Of a stretch of 32,681 bases of DNA, positions 22,478 to 30,681 are shown one piece after another; within the stretch, counting starts at the first letter, position 1, and each line of letters opens with the position of its first letter. The notes beneath the pieces are model-generated. The model ran no database searches. It saw only the letters and a list, made by a program, of their open reading frames with translations, and was not told where the DNA came from. The position numbers and the translations under genes were made by a program. This DNA is from Arthrobacter sp. B2a2-09 (GTDB taxonomy: Bacteria > Actinomycetota > Actinomycetes > Actinomycetales > Micrococcaceae): NCBI RefSeq assembly GCF_027587375.1, contig NZ_JAMXIC010000037.1, positions 1-32,681 on the forward strand, in the 5' to 3' direction.

Positions 22478-23272
22478 CTAGGCCTGTGCTGCTGCGGCAG
22501 CAGCGATGGTGGCTGCGCCGGCGCCGGTGGCGTAACGGTCGTAGCCTTCTTCTTCGAGGCGGTCGGCCAATTCAGGGCCGCCCTCTTCGACAACCTGGCC
22601 ATCAACAAACACGTGGACGAAGTCCGGCTTGATGTAGCGCAGGATGCGGGTGTAGTGGGTGATGAGCAAGGTACCCATGTTTCCCGTGGCGTGGGCGCGG
22701 TTGACGCCCTCGGAGACAACCTTGAGCGCGTCGACGTCCAGGCCGGAGTCGGTCTCGTCAAGCACGGCGAACTTCGGCTTGAAGAGTTCGAGCTGGAGGA
22801 TCTCCACGCGCTTCTTCTCGCCGCCGGAGAAGCCTTCGTTGACGTTGCGCTGTGCGAAGTCGGCGTCGATACGCAGCTGCTGCATGGCCGCCTTGACGTC
22901 CTTGGTCCAGGTGCGGAGGGCGGGAGCTTCGCCGTCGATTGCGGTCTTGGCGGTGCGCAGGAAGTTGGTCATGGTGACGCCCGGAACCTCTACGGGGTAC
23001 TGCATGGCCAGGAAGACGCCTGCACGGGCGCGCTGGTCAACGCTCATGGCCAGCACGTCTTCGCCGTCGAGCGTGATGGTGCCGCTCGTGACGTTGTAGC
23101 GCGGGTGGCCGGCAATGGTGGACGCCAGGGTGGACTTGCCCGAACCGTTGGGGCCCATGATCGCGTGGGTCTCACCGGTCTTGATGGTCAGGCTGACGCC
23201 CTTCAGGATCTCCTTGGTGCCCTGCTCCGTCTCGATGCTGACGTGCAGGTCCTTGATCTCAAGAGTAGACAT
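22478..23272 (-). CDS. sufC: Fe-S cluster assembly ATPase SufC
   Basis: A 264-residue ABC-type ATPase that with SufB and SufD forms the SufBC2D scaffold for Fe-S cluster building. Walker A is GPNGSGKST, the signature FSGGEKKRVEILQLEL is typical of SufC, and the D-loop region is DETDSGLDVDALK. The C terminus is an Ala-rich tail. It lies 38 bases after the Rieske gene and 14 before the DUF59 gene. It is cytoplasmic and has no transporter role. Confidence 0.96.
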   Translation of the reverse strand: MSTLEIKDLHVSIETEQGTKEILKGVSLTIKTGETHAIMGPNGSGKSTLASTIAGHPRYNVTSGTITLDGEDVLAMSVDQRARAGVFLAMQYPVEVPGVTMTNFLRTAKTAIDGEAPALRTWTKDVKAAMQQLRIDADFAQRNVNEGFSGGEKKRVEILQLELFKPKFAVLDETDSGLDVDALKVVSEGVNRAHATGNMGTLLITHYTRILRYIKPDFVHVFVDGQVVEEGGPELADRLEEEGYDRYATGAGAATIAAAAAAQA

Positions 23273-23310
23273 GCTCTTCTTTCTTTCGTAAGTCTTTAGG
23301 CACTTGGCGC

Positions 23311-23667
23311 TCAGTAGTTCTGTACTGAGGCGCCATTCACAACGTTGGTCACGTCCACGTAGACGTCGTCGCCGTCGAGGCTGACGGCGAAAACCGGGAC
23401 GGGGTCATAGGCAGGGAGCTGCAAGGGCTGTCCGGTGCGGAGATCGAACTGGGAACCGTGGCCCCAGCATTCGATCGCGCAGCCTTCGATTTCGCCCTCG
23501 GAGAGCGAGATGTCCGCATGCGAGCAGGTGTCGCCGATGGCGTGGATCTCCCCCATCGAGTCCTTGACGATGGCTACGGGGTAGTCATCGATCAGGATGC
23601 GCAGCGCCTGCTTGACCTGGATCTCGTTGGCGTTGCATACCAGTTCGCCTTGTGGCTGATCGCTCAT
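23311..23667 (-). CDS. Rieske-type [2Fe-2S] ferredoxin
   Basis: A 118-residue small Rieske protein. The cluster ligands are in DTCSHADISLSEG (C-x-H) and ECWGHGSQFDLRTG (C-x2-H), and the total length fits stand-alone Rieske ferredoxins, the type annotated as ferredoxin subunit of aromatic-ring dioxygenases. No oxygenase gene is nearby. Its place inside the suf operon, between sufD and sufC, suggests instead an electron donor or a maturation-linked role in cluster assembly. The ATG at 23665-23667 follows sufD by 26 bases. Confidence 0.9.
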   Translation of the reverse strand: MSDQPQGELVCNANEIQVKQALRILIDDYPVAIVKDSMGEIHAIGDTCSHADISLSEGEIEGCAIECWGHGSQFDLRTGQPLQLPAYDPVPVFAVSLDGDDVYVDVTNVVNGASVQNY

Positions 23668-23693
23668 AGTCTGTTTTCCCTGCTTGGCTTGTA

Positions 23694-25022
23694 TTAGTTG
23701 TCGCTCGCGGCGAGCTCACGCTCAACAGCTTCGGTCAGGCGCTCTTCGAGTGCCGGTACCTTGATCTGCTGGATGATCTCGTTGAGGAAGCCGCGGACCA
23801 CCAAACGGCGGGCCACGTCTTCAGGGATTCCGCGTGCCATGAGGTAGAACAGGTGTTCGTCGTCGAAGCGGCCGGTGGCGCTGGCGTGGCCGGCACCCTC
23901 GATCAGGCCGGTTTCAATTTCCAGGTTCGGCACCGAGTCAGCGCGTGCACCATCCGTGAGGACCAGGTTGCGGTTGGCCTCGTAGGTATCCGTGCCTTCG
24001 GCTTCCTTACGGATCAGGACGTCGCCAACCCACACGGCGTGTGCGTTGCGGCCCTGCAGCGCACCCTTGTACAGCACGCGGGATTTGCAGTTGGCCACCG
24101 CGTGGTCAACAAACAAGCGCTGCTCAAGGTGCTGGCCGGCGTCGGCGAAGTACAAACCGAACATCTCGACGTCGGCGCCCGGCGCCGTGAAGCGGGTCGA
24201 AGGCGTCACGCGGACAACATCGCCGCCGAGGCTGACCACGATGTGCTTGAACTTCGCGTCGCGGCCGATCTTGGCCTGCTGCGAGGAGGCGTGAACGGCG
24301 TCGTCGTTCCATTCCTGGAGTGAGATAACGGTCAGGTCTGCACCGTCTTCGACGAGGATTTCGACGTTCTCCGAAACGATCGCACTGCCCTGGTGGTCCA
24401 GGACGATCCGCGACTTGGAGAAGCGCCCTGCCACGATCACGATGTGCTGGGCGGAGGCTTCAGTGGAGGTGCCGGTCAGCAGCACGGACACTTCGCCGTC
24501 GAGCTGGAGCTCGGCGGGCACCGTGATGACGGTGGCCTCGGTGAAGTTCTCCCAAGCGTTGGCGGACACGCGGTCCTCCGGAATGGCCGCCGAGCCGATG
24601 CGGACGTCGTCCCGTCCCACGGTCTCGACGACGACGCCCTCCGGGGCGGTAACGGCGACGGAAGGCGCCGAACCGGAGAGGACTTCGTTGTGGAGGCCGC
24701 GAAGCCGCTTGAGCGGGGTGAAGCGCCAGTCCTCTTCCAGCCCGGTGAGGGGCTTGAAGTCGGCCAGCTTGTACGAGGTCAATCGACCTGCGCGCGAGCT
24801 GTCCGGAATTCCAACGCCGCCGCCGTGGGAGTGGCTCTTGGCCGAGGCGCCCGCAAGCGGTCCGGCCGAAGGTGCCTGTTCCGACGTCTTTTCCGAGGTG
24901 GTAGACGTGTTGGTACCAGTGTTGACCGGCGAGAGGTTCTCGCCCTCTTCGGTGAAGCCGTCGATAAATGGCTGTGCCGATGGCGCGCCAATGCGGGCCT
25001 TTTCAGTAGTGATTTCAGTCAT
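23694..25022 (-). CDS. sufD: Fe-S cluster assembly protein SufD
   Basis: A 442-residue scaffold partner of SufB. The C-terminal beta-helix domain has the SufBD signature, ending in MARGIPEDVARRLVVRGFLNEI, and KGALQGRNAHAVWVGDVLI shows the usual SufD form. The first 80 or so residues are low complexity (Ser/Thr/Gly, SHSHGGGVG) and longer than in E. coli SufD. The ATG begins two bases after the sufB stop, so translation is coupled. Confidence 0.95.
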   Translation of the reverse strand: MTEITTEKARIGAPSAQPFIDGFTEEGENLSPVNTGTNTSTTSEKTSEQAPSAGPLAGASAKSHSHGGGVGIPDSSRAGRLTSYKLADFKPLTGLEEDWRFTPLKRLRGLHNEVLSGSAPSVAVTAPEGVVVETVGRDDVRIGSAAIPEDRVSANAWENFTEATVITVPAELQLDGEVSVLLTGTSTEASAQHIVIVAGRFSKSRIVLDHQGSAIVSENVEILVEDGADLTVISLQEWNDDAVHASSQQAKIGRDAKFKHIVVSLGGDVVRVTPSTRFTAPGADVEMFGLYFADAGQHLEQRLFVDHAVANCKSRVLYKGALQGRNAHAVWVGDVLIRKEAEGTDTYEANRNLVLTDGARADSVPNLEIETGLIEGAGHASATGRFDDEHLFYLMARGIPEDVARRLVVRGFLNEIIQQIKVPALEERLTEAVERELAASDN

Positions 25023-25024
25023 TG

Positions 25025-26500
25025 CTAACCGACGGATCCTTCCATCTGCAGTTCAATCAGGCGGTTGAGTTCAAGGGCGTATTCCATAGGCAACTCACGG
25101 GCGATCGGCTCAATGAAGCCGCGCACGATCATGGCCATGGCCTCGTCCTCGGGCATACCGCGGGACATCAGATAGAAGAGCTGCTCCTCACTGACTCGGG
25201 AAACGGTGGCCTCGTGGCCCATCACCACGTCATCCTCGCGGATGTCGATGTAGGGATAGGTGTCGGAACGGGAAATAGTGTCAACCAACAAGGCGTCGCA
25301 ACGCACGGTGTTGGCGGAGTGCTTGGCGCCTTCGCGGACCTGGACCAGGCCCCGGTACGCTGCACGACCGCCGCCACGGGCCACGGACTTGGAGATGATG
25401 GAGCTCTTGGTGTTCGGCGCGATGTGGACCATCTTGGAGCCGGTGTCCTGGTGCTGGCCTTCGCCGGCGAAGGCGATGGACAGGGTCTCGCCCTTGGCGT
25501 GCTCGCCGACCAGGTAGACAGCCGGGTACTTCATGGTCACCTTGGAGCCGATGTTGCCATCGATCCACTCCATGGTGGCGCCCTCTTCGCAGATGGCGCG
25601 CTTGGTGACCAGGTTGTACACGTTGGTGGACCAGTTCTGGATGGTCGTGTAACGGACGCGGGCGCCCTTCTTCACGATGATTTCCACCACGGCGGAGTGC
25701 AGCGAGTCCGAAGTGTAGATCGGAGCGGTGCAGCCTTCGATGTAGTGGACGTAGGAGTCCTCGTCCGCGATGATCAGGGTGCGCTCGAACTGGCCCATGT
25801 TCTCGGTGTTGATGCGGAAGTAGGCCTGCAGCGGGATGTCCACGTGGACGCCCTTGGGGACGTACACGAAGGAACCGCCGGACCATACGGCCGTGTTCAG
25901 CGACGCGAACTTGTTGTCGCCCACCGGAATGATGGTGCCGAAGTACTCCTGGAAAATCTCCGGGTGTTCGCGAAGTGCGGTGTCGGTGTCCAGGAAGATA
26001 ACGCCCTGCTTTTCCAGGTCCTCGCGGATCTGGTGATACACAACCTCGGACTCGTACTGCGCGGCCACACCGGACACGAGGCGGCTGCGCTCGGCTTCCG
26101 GGATGCCCAGCTTCTCGTAGGTGTTGCGGATGTCCTCGGGGAGGTCTTCCCACGTGGCAGCCTGCTTCTCGGTGGAGCGCACGAAGTACTTGATGTTGTC
26201 GAAGTCAATGCCGGAGAGGTCTGCACCCCAGGTGGGCATGGGCTTGCGGTCGAAGTACTTCAAGCCCTTCAGGCGCAGATCCAGCATCCATTGCGGCTCG
26301 CTCTTCTTGGCCGAAATGTCGCGGACTACCTCTTCGTTGAGCCCACGGCGCGCGTTTGCGCCGACGTCGTTCTTGTCAGCCCATCCGTACTCGTAGTTGC
26401 CAATACCGTGCAGCTCGGGATTCTTCTCGAGAATCTCCGAGATCACAGCACCGTCAGCTAGCGCTTTCTCTGCTGTTCCTTCAGCTAATTGACCCGTCAT
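25025..26500 (-). CDS. sufB: Fe-S cluster assembly protein SufB
   Basis: A 491-residue main scaffold of the SUF machinery, on which clusters form from sulfide and iron. Recognisable stretches are GNYEYGWADKND, VWSGGSFVYVPKGVHVD, IEGCTAPIYTSDSLHSAVVE and the C-terminal MSRGMPEDEAMAMIVRGFIE. The Cys in TVRCDALLVDT corresponds to the conserved cluster-related cysteine of E. coli SufB (Cys405 region). There is no intein, unlike M. tuberculosis SufB. The start is the ATG at 26498-26500, with AAAGG five bases upstream; the frame is open further only through shadow sequence inside sufR. It follows sufR by 11 bases. Confidence 0.96.
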   Translation of the reverse strand: MTGQLAEGTAEKALADGAVISEILEKNPELHGIGNYEYGWADKNDVGANARRGLNEEVVRDISAKKSEPQWMLDLRLKGLKYFDRKPMPTWGADLSGIDFDNIKYFVRSTEKQAATWEDLPEDIRNTYEKLGIPEAERSRLVSGVAAQYESEVVYHQIREDLEKQGVIFLDTDTALREHPEIFQEYFGTIIPVGDNKFASLNTAVWSGGSFVYVPKGVHVDIPLQAYFRINTENMGQFERTLIIADEDSYVHYIEGCTAPIYTSDSLHSAVVEIIVKKGARVRYTTIQNWSTNVYNLVTKRAICEEGATMEWIDGNIGSKVTMKYPAVYLVGEHAKGETLSIAFAGEGQHQDTGSKMVHIAPNTKSSIISKSVARGGGRAAYRGLVQVREGAKHSANTVRCDALLVDTISRSDTYPYIDIREDDVVMGHEATVSRVSEEQLFYLMSRGMPEDEAMAMIVRGFIEPIARELPMEYALELNRLIELQMEGSVG

Positions 26501-26511
26501 CACGGCCTTTC

Positions 26512-27321
26512 TTACTGATTGTTGGATTCGACATGGGGCGAGGCTGGCAGCTTCGGAAACCCGAGGGCCCCCTTGGCGGCTGGCCTGCCGGTAGGAATAT
26601 GGGTAGTGCAGACATGTCCGCCCTGCGCGAGGGTGGAGAGCCTGCGGACATCGACGCCGACCAAACGGGAAAACAGTTCGGTCTCGGTGTCGCAAAAAAC
26701 GGGAAATTCCGCGGCGAGCTGCTGGATGGGGCAATGGCCCTGGCACAGCTGGACGCTCGAGAGGGAAGCGGGCAAAAGCGCCTTGGTCTCAATCGAAGCA
26801 GCCGATGCGACATATCCGTCCCTGCTCAGCGCCTTGGACAGCGCCAAAGCGCGGGCTGCGATGTCGGAACCCGCCCGGTCAACTTCGGGTGCGTAGCGCT
26901 GCTCCATCTCGGCGAAGCGCTCTACCGCATAGTCCCTGACAGCTTCTTCGCCGGCGAGGTCCCTCAGCCGCCGCAACGCGGAACTGGCAATGTTCAGGTA
27001 GTCATCCCCAAGCTTCGACTGCCCCTGCGAGCTGAGGACATAGCGACGGGCCGGCCGGCCTGCGCCAGCACCCGCCTTCGCGACGCGCTTTACCTCTATG
27101 ACCCCGGCACGCTGAAGGTGATCCAGGTGCCTGCGGACAGCTGCAGGAGTGAAACCAAGCATGTCGCCAAGTTCAGCCGCGCTGACGGGGCCGTGCTCCA
27201 ACACCGCGTTGAGAACACGGTCCCGGGTGCGGTCTTCCGCATCAGCCACGCCAACGGCTGTGCCACCGGGCACAGGCATGACCGCGCTATGCCTCGCGGG
27301 CACGGAAACAGAACTCCTCAT
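26512..27321 (-). CDS. sufR: SufR-type Fe-S sensing transcriptional regulator
   Basis: A 269-residue DNA-binding regulator at the head of the suf operon. A winged helix-turn-helix occupies about residues 33-100 (SAAELGDMLGFTPAAVRRHL, GRPARRYVLSSQG). The C-terminal half has Cys193, Cys197, Cys210 and Cys238 (CQGHCPIQQ, FPVFCDTE, GHVCTTHIP), the arrangement expected to hold an Fe-S cluster. SufR proteins repress suf when their cluster is intact. The ATG at 27319-27321 gives a family-length protein but has no ribosome site; a seven-residue upstream frame overlaps it (ATGA). Orthologous position to Rv1460. Confidence 0.9.
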   Translation of the reverse strand: MRSSVSVPARHSAVMPVPGGTAVGVADAEDRTRDRVLNAVLEHGPVSAAELGDMLGFTPAAVRRHLDHLQRAGVIEVKRVAKAGAGAGRPARRYVLSSQGQSKLGDDYLNIASSALRRLRDLAGEEAVRDYAVERFAEMEQRYAPEVDRAGSDIAARALALSKALSRDGYVASAASIETKALLPASLSSVQLCQGHCPIQQLAAEFPVFCDTETELFSRLVGVDVRRLSTLAQGGHVCTTHIPTGRPAAKGALGFPKLPASPHVESNNQ

Positions 27322-27346
27322 GGAATACACAACACAATCATGTCGT

Positions 27347-27374
27347 AATTTAGTCCGTGCATCCAGTAAGGCAA
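27347..27374 (-). promoter_or_regulatory. Promoter of the sufR-suf operon
   Basis: On the minus strand TTGCCT (27369-27374) and TAAATT (27347-27352) are 16 bases apart. Transcription would begin near 27340, about 20 bases before the sufR ATG. The promoter lies in the divergent spacer with the ABC exporter genes. Confidence 0.5.
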
Positions 27375-27419
27375 GGCTGGCCTGCGGCACCTTGCCCGCC
27401 GCACCCCTACTACTTCACG

Positions 27420-27425
27420 TAGAAT
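27420..27425 (+). promoter_or_regulatory. -10 box for the leaderless ABC ATPase gene
   Basis: TAGAAT ends six bases before the GTG at 27432, with no ribosome site between, so transcription probably starts at the start codon. No good -35 box is present. Confidence 0.5.
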
Positions 27426-27431
27426 ACTTTG

Positions 27432-28397
27432 GTGCGATCCCCCGAATCCCCTGTCCTCACCATCGACGGACTCATCAAGGACGTTGGCCCGCTGGCTTCC
27501 CTTGACGGCAAGATGCTCCGGGTAGTCAGCGGCCTGTCAATGTTCGCAGAACGCGGCCAGATCACTGCCTTGCTGGGTGCCAACGGCGCAGGCAAGACAA
27601 CAACGCTCGAATGCGCCCAAGGCCTTCAAAAGCGTACCGGCGGCCGCATCGGGCTCCTCGGCGAAGATCCTGACACGGCCGGTGCGAACCTTCGTTCACG
27701 CGTTGGCGTGATGCTGCAGGACGGCGGCCTCCCGCCGTCGGCCCGTCCCATCCCCTTGCTTCGGCACATTGCCGGCATGTACCAGGACCCCCTTCCCTTG
27801 GACGGACTCGTAGAGCGGTTGGGCATCGACACCTTCAGCCGCACCGGCGTCCGCCGCTTGTCCGGTGGCCAAAAGCAACGGCTCTCCCTTGCGGCTGCCC
27901 TGATCGGCAATCCCGAAGTCCTGTTCCTGGACGAGCCAAGCGCAGGGCTCGATCCCCAGTCCCGCCAAATCGTCTTTGAGCTCATCGCCGAGCTGCGGGA
28001 TGCCGGCATGGGGATCATCCTCACCACCCACCTCATGGACGACGCCCAGAGGCTTGCGGACTACGTCTACATCATCGACGCCGGCCACAACGTCGCGGAA
28101 GGCACCGTCGCCGACTTGTTGCGCCACGGCCACGAGGCTATGGACGGGGTGACTGAACGCACCCTGTTCTTTGATGCCCCGGCCGGCCTGGACATTGCCG
28201 CGGCCATCGGCGATGAACTGACCATCACCGAAAGCCGGGCGGGCAGCTACGCGATCGCAGGCACACTCACGCCGCAACATCTGGCAAAGCTCACGGCATG
28301 GTGGGCCGAGAAGGGCATCATGCCGGCGTCCCTCCGCTTGGAGGCTCGCAGCTTGGAAGACGTTTTCCTGGACATTTCCGGAAGGGACATCCGATGA
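27432..28397 (+). CDS. ABC exporter ATP-binding protein next to ctaA
   Basis: A 321-residue ATPase of the DrrA/CcmA-like exporter type. It has Walker A GANGAGKTT, signature LSGGQKQRLSLAAAL, Walker B VLFLDEPSAGLD, switch His in LTTHLMDDAQRLADY, and a C-terminal accessory region of about 100 residues ending RLEARSLEDVFLDISGRD. It pairs with the permease gene that overlaps its stop (ATGA). M. tuberculosis has equivalents (Rv1458c-Rv1457c) between the suf genes and ctaA. The substrate is unknown; a role in heme or cofactor handling is inferred only from context. The start is GTG at 27432, matching the TAGAAT box; TTG at 27429 is possible. Confidence 0.88.
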   Translation: MRSPESPVLTIDGLIKDVGPLASLDGKMLRVVSGLSMFAERGQITALLGANGAGKTTTLECAQGLQKRTGGRIGLLGEDPDTAGANLRSRVGVMLQDGGLPPSARPIPLLRHIAGMYQDPLPLDGLVERLGIDTFSRTGVRRLSGGQKQRLSLAAALIGNPEVLFLDEPSAGLDPQSRQIVFELIAELRDAGMGIILTTHLMDDAQRLADYVYIIDAGHNVAEGTVADLLRHGHEAMDGVTERTLFFDAPAGLDIAAAIGDELTITESRAGSYAIAGTLTPQHLAKLTAWWAEKGIMPASLRLEARSLEDVFLDISGRDIR

Positions 28398-29170
28398 CCA
28401 GCGCAACCCCCGTGCTCAGCACACCCCACTCCGGACCGGCACCCTTGATGCGCAGGATCCTGCTGCAAGGCCGCTACGAAACGTTGACCATGATCCGGAA
28501 CGGCGAGCAGCTGATCCTCGCGGTGATCATGCCCTTGCTGGCTTTGGTGGGACTCACCGTCACACCGCTGCTCGATGGCTTGGGCGCCAATCGCGTGGAC
28601 ATCGCGACGCCGGGCATTCTCGCGCTGTGTGCCATGTCCACGGCATTCACCGGCCAAGGCATCGCCACGGGCTTCGACCGCCGATACGGTGTGCTCCGCT
28701 TCCTCTCGACCACTCCCCTGGGCCGGACCGGCCTCATTGCAGGCAAGATCATCGCCGTCTTGGCCGTCCTGGTCCTCCAGGTCCTGGTGATCGGTGCCGT
28801 GGCCGCATTGCTGGGCTGGCATCCGCGTCCCGAAGGCTGGCTTCCCGGCCTGGGCCTGCTGGTTCTCGGTGCTGCCGCCTTCACCGCCCTCGGGCTCCTG
28901 GTTGCCGGCACCGTACGGCCGGAGGCAACCCTCGCCATCACCAACCTGCTCTGGATCCTGCTGGGCGCCCTCGGCGGAATTGTGGTTCCCGCCGAGCGTT
29001 TGCCGGACTTGGCGCAGAATATCGTGCACTTCCTGCCCTCAGGCGCCCTGGGCCAGTCACTCAGGGACGCTTTCCTCCATGGCAGCGTCTCCTTGCCCTA
29101 CGTTCTTGTGCTGCTCCTGTGGACTATCGTCCCCGGCGCGGCCGCCGTCCGCTGGTTCAAATGGAACTGA
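28394..29170 (+). CDS. ABC exporter permease (ABC-2 type) next to ctaA
   Basis: A 258-residue membrane protein of the ABC-2/DrrB-like family with about six helices. Recognisable parts are a first helix after NGEQLILAVIMPLLALVG, the coupling region FDRRYGVLRFLSTTPLGR, and IVVPAERLPDLAQNIVHFLP before the last helix. It forms an exporter with the ATPase whose stop it overlaps by four bases (ATG at 28394). The open frame begins earlier at 28298, but that part overlaps the ATPase gene. ctaA starts 60 bases downstream and is probably in the same transcript. Confidence 0.87.
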   Translation: MTSATPVLSTPHSGPAPLMRRILLQGRYETLTMIRNGEQLILAVIMPLLALVGLTVTPLLDGLGANRVDIATPGILALCAMSTAFTGQGIATGFDRRYGVLRFLSTTPLGRTGLIAGKIIAVLAVLVLQVLVIGAVAALLGWHPRPEGWLPGLGLLVLGAAAFTALGLLVAGTVRPEATLAITNLLWILLGALGGIVVPAERLPDLAQNIVHFLPSGALGQSLRDAFLHGSVSLPYVLVLLLWTIVPGAAAVRWFKWN

Positions 29171-29230
29171 GCGTCCCGTTGTGGAACCGAACCGTCAGCG
29201 TGAAATTGAGAACCGAGAATTGAGAAAACT

Positions 29231-30175
29231 GTGAGCACGGCTTCCCGCCTCCCGAAGTCCATCCAGCAGTTGACCGCCAAGCTGCCCACGGAAGTCAACA
29301 GCAGCATCCGCAGGCTGGCGATGTTGTCCCTGATCGGCCAGGTGGTCCTGGTGGTCACCGGCGGCGCGGTCCGGTTGACATCCTCGGGGCTCGGCTGCCC
29401 GACATGGCCGCGCTGCACCAGCGCTTCCCTTGTGAACACGCCGGAGATGGGCATCCACGGCTTCATCGAATTCGGCAACCGCATGCTGACCTTCGCCTTG
29501 GCCGCCGTCGCCGTCCTGATGCTCGTGTACTTATGGAACCTCCGCAAGGAACGCCGCGACCTTTTCCTCCTGGCTGTGGGCCTCCTCGCCAGCATTCCGG
29601 CACAGGCCATCATCGGCGGCATCACCGTGCTATCCAATCTGAACCCCTGGGTTGTCGGACTGCACTTCCTGGTGTCCATGGCCCTGGTTGTCTTCTCCAC
29701 GCTCCTGGTCAACCGCGCCTATGGCCGGACCGGCCGCTTCATGAAGCGGCCGTTGGCACCGATTCCGGGCGCAATGAGCCCCGTCATGACCGCCGTCGCG
29801 TTCTTCTCTGCAGTTGCGGTGTGCCTGGGCGTGGTGGTGACTGGGGCCGGACCGCACGCCGGCGACGCGAACGCGCCGCGCAACGATCTCGACTGGGACC
29901 TCTTCTCGCACATCCACGCAGTGCCGGCGTACCTCATCACGGCGGGCGCCGTCTTCGCCGTTTACTTCGTCCTGCGCAAGGGAATCACCGGTCTATTCCG
30001 CTCAGCGGCGCTGCTGCTGCTCGCCGTGACGGTCCTGCAGGCGGTCATTGGCTTTACCCAGTACTACAACGGCATCCCCGCCCTCCTGGTAGGCGCCCAC
30101 ATGCTGGGTGCCGCCCTGCTCATGAGTGCCGCCACCAACGCGGCGGATGTGGCGCGGTTCAGCCCGAAGCTCTAG
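29231..30175 (+). CDS. ctaA: Heme A synthase (COX15/CtaA family)
   Basis: A 314-residue membrane protein with eight helices that oxidises a methyl group of heme O to give heme A for aa3-type oxidase. The four conserved histidine regions are GIHGFIEFGNRML, GLHFLVSMAL, HIHAVPAYLI and VGAHMLGAALL. The cysteine pair GCPTWPRC lies in the first outer loop, as in Bacillus CtaA. The start is GTG at 29231, before VSTASRLPKS. It meets ctaB tail to tail across a repeat-rich spacer of about 620 bp, and matches Rv1456c in the mycobacterial order. Confidence 0.93.
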   Translation: MSTASRLPKSIQQLTAKLPTEVNSSIRRLAMLSLIGQVVLVVTGGAVRLTSSGLGCPTWPRCTSASLVNTPEMGIHGFIEFGNRMLTFALAAVAVLMLVYLWNLRKERRDLFLLAVGLLASIPAQAIIGGITVLSNLNPWVVGLHFLVSMALVVFSTLLVNRAYGRTGRFMKRPLAPIPGAMSPVMTAVAFFSAVAVCLGVVVTGAGPHAGDANAPRNDLDWDLFSHIHAVPAYLITAGAVFAVYFVLRKGITGLFRSAALLLLAVTVLQAVIGFTQYYNGIPALLVGAHMLGAALLMSAATNAADVARFSPKL

Positions 30176-30196
30176 CCCGCCACCGTCCGAGACCCG

Positions 30197-30452
30197 CGCT
30201 CACATATAGCGCCCTTTCCGGCGACCTTCGCTCACCTATAGCGCCCTTACCGGTAACCCTCGCTCACCTATAGCGCCCTTACCGGTAACCCTCGCTCACC
30301 TATAGCGCCCTTACCGGTAACCCTCGCTCACATAAATCCCCCTTTCCGGCAACCCTCGCTCACATAAATCCCCCTTTCCGGCAACCCTCGCTCACATAAA
30401 TCCCCCTTTCCGGCAACCCTCGCTCACAATCATCTGCGGGAGGGTGACGGCC
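30197..30452. repeat. Head-to-tail 32-bp repeat array, seven full units
   Basis: CGCTCAC begins at 30197, 30229, 30261, 30293, 30325, 30357, 30389 and 30421, always 32 bases apart. Units 2-4 are identical to each other (CGCTCACCTATAGCG, then CCCTTACCGGTAACCCT), units 5-7 are identical to each other (CGCTCACATAAATCC, then CCCTTTCCGGCAACCCT), and unit 1 is between the two. The eighth unit keeps only the first bases. There are no spacers, so it is not a CRISPR. The array begins 21 bases after the ctaA stop. Confidence 0.92.
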
Positions 30453-30464
30453 CTTCCGGACATA

Positions 30465-30528
30465 GGTGAGCGAGCGTTGAGGAAAACGGCTCCAAAGGTG
30501 AGCGAGCGTTTGGGGCCAGCCGGACGAC
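30465..30528. repeat. Two 32-bp units of the same family, inverted
   Basis: GGTGAGCGAGCGTT begins at 30465 and 30497, 32 bases apart. This is the reverse complement of the core of the left array (CGCTCAC). The rest of the second unit is degenerate. They point towards the left array. Confidence 0.8.
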
Positions 30529-30631
30529 GTCGATCCCCGAGTACCGGCCCGCAGGCCTCTGACACGCACTACCCCCACGGCCCGGACCAGGGGTAACCGA
30601 CGATCACTCACGTTTAGGGGCCAAACGGAAG

Positions 30632-30663
30632 ACCCTCCTTCACGTCATGATGTGAAGGAGGGT
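30632..30663. terminator. Bidirectional terminator between ctaA and ctaB
   Basis: ACCCTCCTTCAC (30632-30643) and GTGAAGGAGGGT (30652-30663) form a perfect 12-bp stem with an 8-base loop, followed by TTCGGGTT on the plus strand. It lies between the convergent ctaA and ctaB genes. The 100 bases before it (30529-30631) show nothing I can name. Confidence 0.75.
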
Positions 30664-30681
30664 TTCGGGTTATACCCTTAA

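Noticed and set aside
25022..26461. Long plus-strand open frame opposite sufB
   Set aside because: It mirrors the sufB codons, has no domain features and no ribosome site; sufB itself is certain.
30360..30611. 83-residue minus-strand open frame inside the repeats
   Set aside because: It is made largely of repeat sequence, has no ribosome site and no recognisable protein features.
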